In this document: positions 7,954 through 16,997 of the stretch, piece after piece
Numbering within the stretch: the stretch's first letter is position 1
Layout of the letters: every line of letters starts with the position of its first letter
Assembly (NCBI GenBank): GCA_027459705.1
Contig: DAIDHM010000104.1
Coordinates: 1-64,000, forward strand
DNA from: Ktedonobacteria bacterium
GTDB taxonomy: Bacteria > Chloroflexota > Ktedonobacteria > Ktedonobacterales > JACDGC01
Direction of reading: 5' to 3'
DNA length: 64,000 nt
Notes under the pieces: model-generated
What the model saw: only the letters and a program-made list of their open reading frames with translations
Told to the model about the DNA's origin: nothing
Database searches by the model: none
Made by a program: the position numbers and the translations under genes

Positions 7954-8159
7954 TCTTTGTGGACGCGGGCGTCCGCGCGGGCAATGCGGCGGGGGGGAGA
8001 ACTATGCCAGAGAGCGGCGCTATGCAGACATCGCGCGGAGGTATCCACCAGCTGGAGCACGTCGGTCAGGTGCGCCGTGGTATGGCGACGTAGCGCGCCG
8101 TGCGGTCACGACACGCGCACCAACCGGGAGCGGTGTGCGTGGCGCGTGATGCTGCTGAC

Positions 8160-8405
8160 TCAGCGCGTGAAGAAGACCCCGACGACGATCAACACCGCCA
8201 GCATCGCGCAGAGCGCGATCAGCGTGCTGACGAGGAGCTGTTTGCGTTGCTGAGAGCGCGCCTCCAGGACCATGCGCCGCACGATGTTGCGATGGTGAAT
8301 GGGCAGCTTGTCCCAGGAGATGGCGCCGTCATCGGGTTGCGCGCTGGAGGGGACCAGCGGGTAGCGGCTGATCGCCGCGGAGGTTCGCCGCACTTCGCGC
8401 GCCAT
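8160..8405 (-). CDS. Small C-tail-anchored membrane protein
   Basis: 81 residues: a soluble charged N-terminus (~1-55) and one hydrophobic helix at ~57-79 (LLVSTLIALCAMLAVLIVVG) ending three residues before the stop. This is a tail-anchored single-pass layout. AAAGGA is 9 nt before the ATG. It follows purS by 53 bp on the same strand. I do not recognise the family. Confidence 0.65.
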   Translation of the reverse strand: MAREVRRTSAAISRYPLVPSSAQPDDGAISWDKLPIHHRNIVRRMVLEARSQQRKQLLVSTLIALCAMLAVLIVVGVFFTR

Positions 8406-8458
8406 ATCGTCCAGATCCTTTCCTGCAATGGTGAGGAAGCCGATCCCTCACCCACTGT

Positions 8459-8722
8459 TCATGCCAGCATAGTTTCCGACACCGTAAAGTTGAAGCGTTC
8501 AATGACCGGGTTCGCCAGCAGTGTCGTGCACATCACGGTGACTCGTTCCTCGGCGGTCGCCGCGTCGGGAGCATCGAGGGTGACTTCCAGATATTTGCCC
8601 ATGCGCACGCGTTGCACACTATCGAAATGCAGTTGGTGCAGGGCGTCCTGGATGGTCAACCCCTGCGGATCGACCACGGCGTCTTTCAGTGTGACGTGAA
8701 TCTTGGCGAGCCAGGTGGTCAT
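8459..8722 (-). CDS. purS: Phosphoribosylformylglycinamidine synthase subunit PurS
   Basis: 87 residues, the usual PurS length. PurS is the small structural subunit of the PurLQS complex that converts FGAR to FGAM with glutamine in purine synthesis. The family pattern is clear: an initial strand AKIHVTLKDAVVDPQG, then VRMGKYLEV and the C-terminal ANPVIERFNF. The start with AAAAGGA 9 nt upstream fits the domain boundary; a longer in-frame version to 8956 would be non-homologous and overlap the next gene. Its partner purQ is 44 kb away (53139-53855) and purL is not in the window, so the usual purSQL cluster is split. Confidence 0.92.
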   Translation of the reverse strand: MTTWLAKIHVTLKDAVVDPQGLTIQDALHQLHFDSVQRVRMGKYLEVTLDAPDAATAEERVTVMCTTLLANPVIERFNFTVSETMLA

Positions 8723-8819
8723 CGTTGCGTTTCCTTTTCTGTGGACTGAACATGGTGTATGCGACCCGCTAGATCTTCTGTCTGGGCGGTGAGTCCAGGG
8801 CGGTGAGTCCAGGGCGGGG

Positions 8820-9194
8820 CTACGAGGTCGCGGCGGCGTCGCGGGCGGGCTGCCCGCGTTGCTGGCGGCAATCGTCGCAATCGCAGAGGTCGCGGAGACG
8901 TTCATACGTATAGATGCCCGTCTTATGGCCATCGCCCCAGACAGGGGTGAGGCCATAGCGTCCGACCATCTGTAACTCGTAGAGGATCGTCTGTTCAGGG
9001 GTCAGCACCGTCTCTGGCGTCATCGTACCCGCGAAATTACCCTCGCCCGCGCACCAGGCACAGGGGCAAGCGCGGCGAAGCTGCTCATAGGCATAGACGC
9101 TCGCATGGTCATCGGACCACGCCAGATGCAGCAGCGCGTGCTCCTCATCCAACTCATAGCTGGTTGGGACGACATTATTGGGTAACTGTGCCAT
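8820..9194 (-). CDS. DUF971 (gamma-butyrobetaine hydroxylase-like N-terminal) protein
   Basis: 124 residues. A stand-alone DUF971 domain: RRACPCAWCAGE near residue 41, GRYGLTPVWGDGHKTGIYTY around 78-97, and LCDCDDC after it. The Cys-rich patches (C-x-C-x2-C and C-x-C-x2-C) could bind metal. The fold occurs at the N-terminus of gamma-butyrobetaine hydroxylase and as small free proteins near iron-sulfur genes. The exact role is unknown. It is divergent from topA and upstream of purS on the same strand (97-bp gap). The Shine-Dalgarno (GAGAGGA) is rather far, ~13 nt. Confidence 0.85.
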   Translation of the reverse strand: MAQLPNNVVPTSYELDEEHALLHLAWSDDHASVYAYEQLRRACPCAWCAGEGNFAGTMTPETVLTPEQTILYELQMVGRYGLTPVWGDGHKTGIYTYERLRDLCDCDDCRQQRGQPARDAAATS

Positions 9195-9492
9195 GAATAC
9201 CGCTCGATCCTCTCAATGGAGTCACGTTTCGCCGCGACAACGTTATGTACCGTCACCATTGAGTATAGCCCATTCTCGTCGATCTTGAAAGTAGCTGGAA
9301 AGTTTGTCTGCGCCGTGATACGATACAGAAATGCTGTCATCGTGTCGGCTTCTGTCGCGGAGATGGCCCTTTTGCCCTTGTCGGCGCGTGCTATGCTGTT
9401 GCCATAGATGCGTGCCTGTTCATTGATCCTTCCGCGGGGCACGGCAGCCGGGTCACGCAGACGCAGCGTAAAAATGGAGCACCGCACCACAT

Positions 9493-11991
9493 ATGGCGAA
9501 ACATCTCGTCATCGTCGAATCGCCCGCCAAGGCCAAGACGATTGAAAAATTTCTGGGCAGCGACTATGAGGTCCGCGCATCGATGGGCCACATCATGGAT
9601 CTGCCTAAGAAGGGTCTGGGGGTGGATGTCCGCCACAGATTCTCCCCCAAATATACCATCATCGAACGCAAAGAACATTTGATAGATGAGCTCAAAGCCG
9701 CCAGTAAAAAAGTCGATGACGTGTATCTGGCTCCAGACCCCGACCGCGAGGGCGAATTTATCGCCTGGTCGCTCAAAGAAGCTCTGCACCTGAATGCTCC
9801 CAAACGCGCGGTCTTCAATGAGATCACCAAGCAGGCCGTGCGTAATGCGATTGCCCACCCGCGCCAGATTGATGAAGACCTCTTCAATGCGCAACAGGCG
9901 CGTCGCGTCCTGGATCGCCTGGTTGGCTACAAGATCAGCCCGCTGCTCTGGCGCCGGGTCCAGTCGAATACCAGCGCGGGGCGCGTGCAGTCGGTCGCTT
10001 TGCGCTTGATCTGTGACCGCGAGGTCGAAGTGCGCGCGTTTCAACCCGAAGAATACTGGACGATCGCCGCGCGGCTGTCCAAGGGCGAGACGCCCCCCTT
10101 TGTCGCGCAGCTCTTCGCTCGCGTCGGCGATGCGGAGAGTGCCACCAGCGAGGACGAGGAGGAGACCACGCGCGACCACGACCGCGAGGCGCATGAGCGC
10201 GCGTTGAAACTCAAGATCACCAATGAGACCGACGCGCGGGCGATCGTGGCGCAGCTGAATGGCGCGACCTATAAGGTCGCGCGGGTAGTGCAGCGCGATG
10301 TGCGCCGCCAGCCTTACCTGCCTTATACGACGAGCACGCTGCAGCAAGATGCGTCGGTGCGGTTGCGCTTCAAGCCAAAACGCACGATGAGCCTGGCCCA
10401 GGAACTCTATGAGGGCATCGAACTCGGCGAACGCGGCCACCAGGGTCTCGTCACCTACATTCGCACCGACTCGACGCGCATCTCTTCCGAGGCACAGACA
10501 GCGGTCAAGGAGTATATTCGCGCGCACTTCGGCGCGGAGTTCGTCGGCCCCGGTCGCGTAGGTCGCCAGAAAGCGACCACCCAGGATGCTCATGAGGCAA
10601 TCCGCCCGACCGACCCGGCGCTGACACCGGATATCGTCAAGCGCTATCTTTCTCCCGACCTGTTCAAGCTCTATCAACTCATCTGGCGGCGCTTCGTGGC
10701 GTCCTTCATGATGCCCGCTGTGCTGGACACCCTGCGCGTCGATATCGCCGCGCGCGAATATCTCTTCCGCGCGACCGGTTCGACGGTGAAATTCCAGGGC
10801 TTCTATGCTGTCTGGCCGCGCGATGATGGCGACGAAGACACGCTGCCCGTGCTGGTGACGGGCGATACGCTGCAGCTGCGGCAGTTGGATCCGCGGCAGC
10901 ATTTCACCCAGCCGCCGCCACGCTTCACCGAGGCCAGCTTGATCAAAGAACTCGAAGAACGCGGTATCGGTCGCCCCAGCACGTATGTGCCGATCATCTC
11001 GACCATCCAGGATCGTGGCTATGTGGAGCAGCAGGAACGCCGCTTCGTGCCAACCTGGCTGGGCGAGACGGTGAATGAGCTGATGGTCAAGCATTTCCCG
11101 GAGATCGTGGATACGAACTTCACCGCCGATATGGAACGGCGCCTGGACGATGTGGAGGAAGGCAAGCGCGAATGGACGGCCTTCCTGAACGAATTCTATG
11201 AGCGGCTGCGCGCGACGCTCTCCGAGGCCGAGAAGGCGATGGATAAGGTGCAGAAGCCGACCGAAGAACTCGGCGAGGCCTGCCCTGATTGTGGCCGACC
11301 GCTGTTGATCCGTATGGGGCGCTTCGGCCGTTTCATCTCCTGTTCTGGCTTCAACGCCGCCGAGAATCCCTGCGCGTATAAGCGCAGCATCGTCAACAAA
11401 ACCGGCGCAGCCTGTCCCAAGGATGGCGGCGATCTGGTGGAACGCAAGTCGCGCGGTCGCGGCAAGATCTTCTTCGGGTGCGCTAACTATCCGAACTGCG
11501 ATTTCGCGGTCTGGAATCGCCCGTTGCCGCAGCCCTGCCCGGAGTGCGGTGGGCTGTTGACGCAGGCCAACGGCGCGCGCGAAGCGGTCTGTTATGGCTG
11601 TGGCGCGCAGGTGGCGGGGATTGCCGAGGGCGCCCCGGTGGTCACTGGCCACCGCGCCGTCCCGGAGTCGCAGGAACCGAAACGCCCACGCCGCGATGCC
11701 ACCCGCGCGGAGGGCGAGCAGGCGGCCGCTACCGCGCCTGCCCGTCGCCCACGCACCTCGCCCGCCGCCAAGGTCGCGGGAGCGGCCAAGACGCGGAAGC
11801 CGCCTGCCGCGCGCAAATCGACGGCGCAAGCCGCGACGACCACGACGCGCAAGGCCACGACCACCCGCAAGGCGGCGGCATCGACCACGCGCAAGACTAC
11901 GACGAAAGCCGCGACGCGATCCACCGCCGCGACCCCGCGCCGCACGGCGGCGTCCAAAACACGGGGTGTCTCGACGGGGGTGGAGTCGTGA
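9493..11991 (+). CDS. topA: DNA topoisomerase I (type IA)
   Basis: 832 residues. Relaxes negative supercoils by cutting one strand through a 5'-phosphotyrosine. TOPRIM domain at ~2-120 (VIVESPAKAKTI; DPDREGE acidic triad), catalytic region with the tyrosine in LVTYIRTDSTRIS (~residue 320), RGIGRPSTYVPIISTI. The C-terminus has three zinc-finger modules (starting near CPDCGRPLL, CPKDGG, CPECGG), the last ending in CYGCG. It is followed by a ~100-residue Ala/Lys/Thr/Arg-rich tail like that of other high-GC topoisomerases, probably for DNA binding. The stop overlaps the GTG start of hslV (GTGA), so translation is coupled. This topA-hslVU order is also familiar from Firmicutes. Confidence 0.97.
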   Translation: MAKHLVIVESPAKAKTIEKFLGSDYEVRASMGHIMDLPKKGLGVDVRHRFSPKYTIIERKEHLIDELKAASKKVDDVYLAPDPDREGEFIAWSLKEALHLNAPKRAVFNEITKQAVRNAIAHPRQIDEDLFNAQQARRVLDRLVGYKISPLLWRRVQSNTSAGRVQSVALRLICDREVEVRAFQPEEYWTIAARLSKGETPPFVAQLFARVGDAESATSEDEEETTRDHDREAHERALKLKITNETDARAIVAQLNGATYKVARVVQRDVRRQPYLPYTTSTLQQDASVRLRFKPKRTMSLAQELYEGIELGERGHQGLVTYIRTDSTRISSEAQTAVKEYIRAHFGAEFVGPGRVGRQKATTQDAHEAIRPTDPALTPDIVKRYLSPDLFKLYQLIWRRFVASFMMPAVLDTLRVDIAAREYLFRATGSTVKFQGFYAVWPRDDGDEDTLPVLVTGDTLQLRQLDPRQHFTQPPPRFTEASLIKELEERGIGRPSTYVPIISTIQDRGYVEQQERRFVPTWLGETVNELMVKHFPEIVDTNFTADMERRLDDVEEGKREWTAFLNEFYERLRATLSEAEKAMDKVQKPTEELGEACPDCGRPLLIRMGRFGRFISCSGFNAAENPCAYKRSIVNKTGAACPKDGGDLVERKSRGRGKIFFGCANYPNCDFAVWNRPLPQPCPECGGLLTQANGAREAVCYGCGAQVAGIAEGAPVVTGHRAVPESQEPKRPRRDATRAEGEQAAATAPARRPRTSPAAKVAGAAKTRKPPAARKSTAQAATTTTRKATTTRKAAASTTRKTTTKAATRSTAATPRRTAASKTRGVSTGVES

Positions 11992-12560
11992 AAGAGCGCA
12001 TCCGGTCGACGACGATCATCGCGGTGCGCCGGGAGGGCGAGACCGCGCTGGCCGGTGACGGCCAGGTCACGCAGGGTGACCAGGTGATGAAGCGCACGGC
12101 ACGCAAACTGCGCACGCTGCGCAATGGGACGGTAGGGACCGGGTTCGCGGGGTCCACCGCTGATGCCCTGACCCTGTTTGATCGCTTCGAGCAACAGTTG
12201 GAACGGGTGAGCGGCAATCTGCGCCGCGCCGCCGTGGAATTGACCCGCGATTGGCGCACAGACAAGTACTTACGGCGACTCGAAGCGATGCTTTTAGTCG
12301 CCGATGCCGATCAGATTTTCGTGCTTTCGGGCGATGGCGATGTCATCGAACCAGATGACGGCGTGGCGGCAATCGGCTCAGGGGGCGGCTACGCGCTGGC
12401 GGCGGCGCGGGCGATGCTCCGCTACACCGCGCTGGATGCGACGACCATCGCGCGATCAGCACTGGAAATTGCCGCCGCGATGTGTATCTATACGAATGAT
12501 GAAATAGCGGTTGTGACACTTGGACATTCCGACGCGCACGGCACGCCTTCACAACCTTAA
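11988..12560 (+). CDS. hslV: ATP-dependent protease peptidase subunit HslV (ClpQ)
   Basis: 190 residues. Proteasome-like Thr peptidase that forms the HslUV complex. The core STTIIAVRR contains the Thr nucleophile preceded by a seven-residue leader (VKERIRS) that must be removed for activity. Other signatures: GDGQVT, GFAGSTADA with LFDRFEQQL, TDKYLRRLEAML, and the SGDGDVIEPDDGVAAIGSGG segment. The GTG start at 11988 is chosen because it overlaps the topA stop and gives a normal N-terminus; longer in-frame starts run through topA. HslU follows after 57 bp. Confidence 0.95.
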   Translation: MKERIRSTTIIAVRREGETALAGDGQVTQGDQVMKRTARKLRTLRNGTVGTGFAGSTADALTLFDRFEQQLERVSGNLRRAAVELTRDWRTDKYLRRLEAMLLVADADQIFVLSGDGDVIEPDDGVAAIGSGGGYALAAARAMLRYTALDATTIARSALEIAAAMCIYTNDEIAVVTLGHSDAHGTPSQP

Positions 12561-12617
12561 CTCTGGCGATGGCGCGATCCAGCGGATCGACGCCGCTCCA
12601 TGGCAGAAGGGATTGGC

Positions 12618-14117
12618 ATGAAAGATCTGACCCCGCAAGCAATTGTGCGGGAACTTGACCGCTATATCATCGGACAGCAGCGCGCCAAACGCGCCGTCGC
12701 GGTGGCGCTCCGCAATCGCCAGCGTCGGATGAAGCTGGCCGAGGATCTGCGCGCCGAAGTGACCCCCAAGAATATCCTGATGATCGGCCCGACTGGCGTC
12801 GGGAAGACCGAGATCGCGCGGCGCATCGCCCGCCTGATCAGCGCTCCGTTCATCAAAGTTGAGGTCACGAAATTCACCCAGGTTGGCTATGTCGGTCGCG
12901 ATGTCGAGTCGATCGTACGCGACCTGATGGATACCGCGATCCATCTGGTCCAGGAGGAGAAAGAGGGCGAGGTCCATCAGGAAGCGGAACAGCGCGCGCA
13001 AGATCGCATCCTCACCTATCTGCTGGCTCCCAAGACGGCGCGCGAGATCGAAGCGACGCTGGGTGGCAATGAAGAAGCTCCCGAGGAGCCGGAACGCGCG
13101 CGTCTTGAACCAGCGCCCGCGCCGGTCGGGAAAGCCGCGCGCCGCAACGCTGGAGTGGAGACCGGCGGGGCCCTGATGACCGCGGCGGCAGCCCAGGTGG
13201 CCCCCGCTCGCAAAGATTCGCCGCGCGCGCGCGGCGCGGCGCGCAAACAGCGCATCGCCGAGGCGCTGGCGAATCACCTCCTCGAAGAGCGCATGATCGA
13301 GATCGAGCTGGAGAGCGACGATGCGCTGGGGTCGATGATGGATTTCATGACGACGATCAGCGATGATCCGGTCGAGATGATGCCGGGTTTCCTCACGACT
13401 TCGCTCAACGGCCATAAGCGCACCCGCCGCGTCTCCGTCCGCGATGCCCGACGCATCCTGGCGCAAGAAGAGGCCCACAAGCTCATCGACTTCGACCGCG
13501 TGATCGAAGAATCAACCCGGCGCGTCGAAGAGAATGGCATCGTCTTCCTGGACGAAATGGATAAGATCGTCGGCTCCAAGGTCGACATGGGGCCGGATGT
13601 CTCAGGTGAGGGCGTGCAACGTGACCTCTTGCCGATTGTCGAGGGCTCCACGGTCATGACGCGCTTCGGTCCCGTCAAGACTGATCATGTCCTCTGGATC
13701 GCGGCGGGCGCGTTCCATAAAAATAAGCCGTCGGATCTGATCCCGGAGATCCAGGGCCGCTTTCCCCTGCGCGTGGAGTTGGAATCGCTGACCGAGTCGG
13801 ACTATAAGGCCATTCTGGCGCAACCCGAGAACGCGCTGACGCGCCAGTACGCTGCCCTGCTGCAGACAGAGGGCGTCGAATTGCAGTTCCGCGAGGATGG
13901 ACTGGACGCGATGGCGCGCTATGCTCGCCTGATGAATGAGCGCATGGAGAATATCGGCGCCCGCCGCCTCCATACGATCATCGAGAAGGTGGTCGAGGAG
14001 GTCTCGTTCAATGCGACCGAGATGACCGGCCAGACGATCCAGATCGACGCGCGCTTTGTCGAGGAGCGCATCGGGCCGATCATCGCCGATGAGGACCTGG
14101 GGCGGTATATACTTTAA
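12618..14117 (+). CDS. hslU: ATP-dependent protease ATPase subunit HslU (ClpY)
   Basis: 499 residues. AAA+ unfoldase that feeds substrates to HslV. Walker A GPTGVGKTE (~60), pore loop GYVGRDVES, a long I-domain (~110-235) with an Ala/Arg/Glu-rich stretch around 150-205, Walker B IVFLDEMDKI, sensor region FGPVKTDHVLWIAAGAF, and the C-terminal DLGRYIL that docks into HslV. The ATG at 12618 has AAGGG 7 nt upstream; the in-frame ATG at 12600 lacks a site. The family is usually ~440-470 residues, so the extra length lies in the I-domain. Confidence 0.96.
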   Translation: MKDLTPQAIVRELDRYIIGQQRAKRAVAVALRNRQRRMKLAEDLRAEVTPKNILMIGPTGVGKTEIARRIARLISAPFIKVEVTKFTQVGYVGRDVESIVRDLMDTAIHLVQEEKEGEVHQEAEQRAQDRILTYLLAPKTAREIEATLGGNEEAPEEPERARLEPAPAPVGKAARRNAGVETGGALMTAAAAQVAPARKDSPRARGAARKQRIAEALANHLLEERMIEIELESDDALGSMMDFMTTISDDPVEMMPGFLTTSLNGHKRTRRVSVRDARRILAQEEAHKLIDFDRVIEESTRRVEENGIVFLDEMDKIVGSKVDMGPDVSGEGVQRDLLPIVEGSTVMTRFGPVKTDHVLWIAAGAFHKNKPSDLIPEIQGRFPLRVELESLTESDYKAILAQPENALTRQYAALLQTEGVELQFREDGLDAMARYARLMNERMENIGARRLHTIIEKVVEEVSFNATEMTGQTIQIDARFVEERIGPIIADEDLGRYIL

Positions 14118-14309
14118 CAGCACATCACCGGACAAGGGAACGGTCAAATCACCTTTCCCCTGTCTGATGGTTGCTCTGTCGGTCGTTGGGCGCCGTTTAC
14201 AGGCTATGCTGTAAGCACCAATGCTCAGATGCCACGACCGTTTCAGGAGATCAAGGCAGAGCGTTCTCGCGATCACGATTGATCTCTGTTGGACATTCCG
14301 CTTATTCTA

Positions 14310-14338
14310 TTGACAGCAGCCTGCAAGTTTATTACAAT
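14310..14338 (+). promoter_or_regulatory. Sigma-70-type promoter TTGACA-N17-TACAAT
   Basis: A consensus -35 (14310-14315) and a near-consensus -10 (14333-14338) at 17-bp spacing. Start of transcription would be near 14345, about 65 nt before the gene at 14410. The preceding 190 bp after hslU hold no convincing gene. Confidence 0.75.
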
Positions 14339-14409
14339 ATTCCCATAAGTGAGGGCATCGCTGTATTTATTTCAGCCATAAATTATTTGTGATGGAGTGA
14401 GGTTTTCAA

Positions 14410-14922
14410 ATGAGCGCATCATCACATTCCACCCCTGCCCCTGGCGCCGCGCGGCGGCGTCCACACAAAACTGGGAAGATCACGCCAACGCCGACCCATA
14501 GTACCCACCACATCCCTATCATGGAACATATGACTCTGCATGCTAGCCGCCACCCTTATCGCGATTTGCAGCAAAAAGCCCAAGCAAATACGCGGATGCG
14601 CGTCATGCGTTTGGCCGCAATCATGGGGGGAAGTGTGCTTGGAATCGGTCTCATCGCGTATTCCGCATCGGCCAACAGCATACAGTTACCCTGCCCCGTA
14701 CCAGTGACGGAGACGACCAACACGACCAATCAAACAGCACTCAATTGTACGACTAATAATGGCAATCATTATGTCTGGATACCTTCAAGTGGCGGATGGG
14801 TGCAAAGTGATGAATACGGAAATCCGCTGCCAGGCGCGCGAGGCATTGGCGCGGATAGTGGCAGTGACGGTGTGGGGAGTGGCAGCGATGGCTCTGGTCA
14901 CGGTGGCGGAGACGCGGGATAA
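14410..14922 (+). CDS. Secreted/anchored protein with Gly/Ser/Asp-rich C-tail
   Basis: 170 residues. A basic, His/Pro-rich N-terminal ~60 residues precede a hydrophobic segment (~65-88, LAAIMGGSVLGIGLIAY then SASA), which could be a membrane anchor or a late signal sequence. The rest would be extracytoplasmic: one Cys pair (LPCPVP; LNCTTNN), an aromatic patch (YVWIPSSGGW), then a tail of Gly, Ser and Asp. Gene pairs of a small exported protein and a GspS-like ATP-grasp enzyme are known (E. coli ygiB-ygiC). The next gene starts one base after this stop, so the tail may be that enzyme's substrate (inference). Shine-Dalgarno GTGAGG is 7 nt before the ATG. Confidence 0.75.
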   Translation: MSASSHSTPAPGAARRRPHKTGKITPTPTHSTHHIPIMEHMTLHASRHPYRDLQQKAQANTRMRVMRLAAIMGGSVLGIGLIAYSASANSIQLPCPVPVTETTNTTNQTALNCTTNNGNHYVWIPSSGGWVQSDEYGNPLPGARGIGADSGSDGVGSGSDGSGHGGGDAG

Positions 14923-16215
14923 TTGAACGGTCAGTCCGCGGTATTTGATTTACCGCAATATCGTACCTGGCGTCGCGAGTACTATAGTCGCTTCTCAGAG
15001 TTCTGGGGAACGCTGCCAGGTGAACCGATTGAAGAATACGCGATTTTAGGAGCGCTCAAACTGCCCCTGTCGCAGGTGCGCGGATTGCGTCGCGCCGCGA
15101 TGCGGCTCTTGCAGCTCTTTTCGCGAGTGACGGCAACGTTGCAGCGTGGCGACGATGCGGCGTTGATCGCGCTTGGCCTGGGCATTGGCACGCTGCCCTA
15201 TGCCCGCACGATTATCGCAGCAATGCCACCTACGGTGGTTGGCCGCTTCGAGTTTGGGATGACTGCCCAGGGACCGAAGTTGCTTGAATTTAACTCCGAG
15301 ACACCGACTTTTATCGTGGAACTCTTCCATATGAATGGCGCCGTCTGCGCGGATTTCGGGTTGCGTGATCCGAATCCAGGGTGCCAGGAGCAACTGTCTC
15401 AAACTATGCATGAGGCGCTCTTAGCGGGCTTGCAGTGGGTAGATTCCCACAATGCGGAACCGCTGGTGGCTTTCACCTCATACCGGGATCGACAAGAGGA
15501 AAGGATTACCGCCACATATCTGCTGTCCTTGGTGGAGCAGCGCGCTGATCGACCATATCGCGTCACCTATGTGGGTCTGGATGAATTGCGGGTCGCGCCG
15601 CACGGTCTCTTCACTGCGGATGGACGCGCCATCGATGTCCTGTACAAATTGTATCCTACTGAGCATTTGGTGGAGGATGAGTCGCGCGATGGGCAGCCCG
15701 TAGGCCTGGGCTTGATAAGTCTGGTAGCGCGACGGCGTCTGGCGGTGATCAATCCACCTGGGAGTTTTATCCTGCAAAATAAGGCGCTCATGGCTTTGCT
15801 CTGGGCACTACATCTTATACGCAGCCCGCTCTTCTCTCCACAAGAACATAATTGGATCGCGCGTTATCTTCCCCCTACCTACCTGGGCCCTTTCGATCCT
15901 GCAGAGCCATTGCCGATTGCAGGTCCGTATGTGCTCAAACCAATCTATGGCCGCGAAGGCGTCTCGGTGGCGATTGTGGAAGATAATCACACGGTCGAGG
16001 TGAGTCCACAGCATCTGTATGATGCGCAACCAATGATCATTCAGGCATATGTGCCTCTGCCTACCACGACTATCATGACCGAACGCGGTCTGCTGGAAGT
16101 CCGGTTGGTCCATAATTGCTTCGTGTGCGGCGCTACAGCCACCGCGGTAGGCATACGCGCGTCGCCGCGCCGCATCCTTGATGACGCCGCGTTTTTCTTG
16201 CCTGTCTGCATCTGA
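14923..16215 (+). CDS. Glutathionylspermidine synthase-like ATP-grasp ligase (YgiC type)
   Basis: 430 residues. Pre-ATP-grasp and ATP-grasp domains of the GspS/YgiC family: KLLEFNSETPTFIVELFHMNG-type segment around residues 124-144, the ATP-binding strand YVLKPIYGREGVSV (~340), and the C-terminal VGIRASPRRILDD matching the family's G-x-R-x(n)-I-x-x-x closing segment. Members form amide bonds between a carboxylate and an amine using ATP. It lacks the amidase half of E. coli GspS, as YgiC does. The start is TTG directly after the stop of the secreted-protein gene with GGAG ~11 nt upstream; no better ATG exists nearby. The acceptor and donor substrates are unknown. Confidence 0.8.
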   Translation: MNGQSAVFDLPQYRTWRREYYSRFSEFWGTLPGEPIEEYAILGALKLPLSQVRGLRRAAMRLLQLFSRVTATLQRGDDAALIALGLGIGTLPYARTIIAAMPPTVVGRFEFGMTAQGPKLLEFNSETPTFIVELFHMNGAVCADFGLRDPNPGCQEQLSQTMHEALLAGLQWVDSHNAEPLVAFTSYRDRQEERITATYLLSLVEQRADRPYRVTYVGLDELRVAPHGLFTADGRAIDVLYKLYPTEHLVEDESRDGQPVGLGLISLVARRRLAVINPPGSFILQNKALMALLWALHLIRSPLFSPQEHNWIARYLPPTYLGPFDPAEPLPIAGPYVLKPIYGREGVSVAIVEDNHTVEVSPQHLYDAQPMIIQAYVPLPTTTIMTERGLLEVRLVHNCFVCGATATAVGIRASPRRILDDAAFFLPVCI

Positions 16216-16433
16216 ATGGCTTTGGTGGTATGTCAGGTGGCGTGAACAGCGAGGACTGACAAAAATCCATGCATCCTCCAGGTGATCATCTCGCCTACCC
16301 TTGCAAAGATATATGCGATCGCGCTGGTCGACAACTAGAGCCTGTTCCCCCCTTCACCCATGGCATCTCCCAGCCGATAGAGTAACCATGGCATTATGCG
16401 TGACCGATATGCCTTGCTGGGAGGAGCAACCCG

Positions 16434-16997
16434 ATGCCCACGGAACATGGCTGGCTGATCCCGCGCTATCGCCCAGTGGACAAGGCGTCGACGATGCACC
16501 TGCCCGTGGTGGCACAACCCCAAAGTGCCGCTGAGCAGGCGTCGACGATGCACCTGCCCGTGGTGGCACTCCCCAACAGATCGGTGGATCCACTGGCGAC
16601 TGGCCCGATCCCCCAGGTCATCGCCGCGGAGGCGACCATGGTTCTGCCCGTGGCGCACGTTGCCCCAACGACGGCGATCTTGCCTGCCGTCAAGGCGGAG
16701 CCGACCACCGCCATCTTGCCAACCAACGCCAACGCCGCGACAACCCTGCGCTCGTTTAAGCAAGCGCCGACCCACCGGCCTCTGCCAAATAAAAATGCCA
16801 ACAGGACCACCTTGCGGCCTGTACCCGCGCACTACTGCTTTCAGTGTGGTCAGCCAGTGCCGCCATGGCGCGAAGACTGTCCGTGGCATGACCTGCGTCA
16901 GGGGCGTGGACTGCCTCCTCCTGTCCGGCTCATCCCCTGGGACGCCGGCCTCAGCCGCGCGCCCACCCTCCCCCTGCTCGCGATCAGTGCCGCTTGA
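16434..16997 (+). CDS. Zinc-ribbon protein with repeated T-x-x-L-P motifs
   Basis: 187 residues, unrecognised. The N-terminal half has five copies of a short motif, STMHLPVVA (twice), ATMVLPVA and TTAILPA / TTAILPT, separated by Pro/Ala-rich spacers. Near residue 133 is a zinc-ribbon half, YCFQCGQPVPPWREDCPWH. All five motifs put Leu three residues after Thr, which fits pT-x-x-(I/L) ligands of some FHA domains (inference). The first two repeats are also near-identical in DNA (about 16482-16514 and 16538-16570), so they arose by recent duplication. GGAGGAG stands 7 nt before the ATG. The last 14 bp overlap the 3' end of the convergent gene. Confidence 0.7.
   Translation: MPTEHGWLIPRYRPVDKASTMHLPVVAQPQSAAEQASTMHLPVVALPNRSVDPLATGPIPQVIAAEATMVLPVAHVAPTTAILPAVKAEPTTAILPTNANAATTLRSFKQAPTHRPLPNKNANRTTLRPVPAHYCFQCGQPVPPWREDCPWHDLRQGRGLPPPVRLIPWDAGLSRAPTLPLLAISAA

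Noticed and set aside
8459-8956. Long version of the purS frame (165 codons)
   Set aside because: The extra 78 codons overlap the DUF971 gene and match nothing; the short start has a proper ribosome-binding site.
9391-11829. Long open frame (812 codons) on the minus strand across topA
   Set aside because: Antisense to a clear topA; high GC opens such frames. Its translation shows no domain and has the composition of a reverse-frame shadow.
14171-14392. 73-codon frame between hslU and the promoter at 14310
   Set aside because: It runs across the consensus promoter and has no ribosome-binding site.
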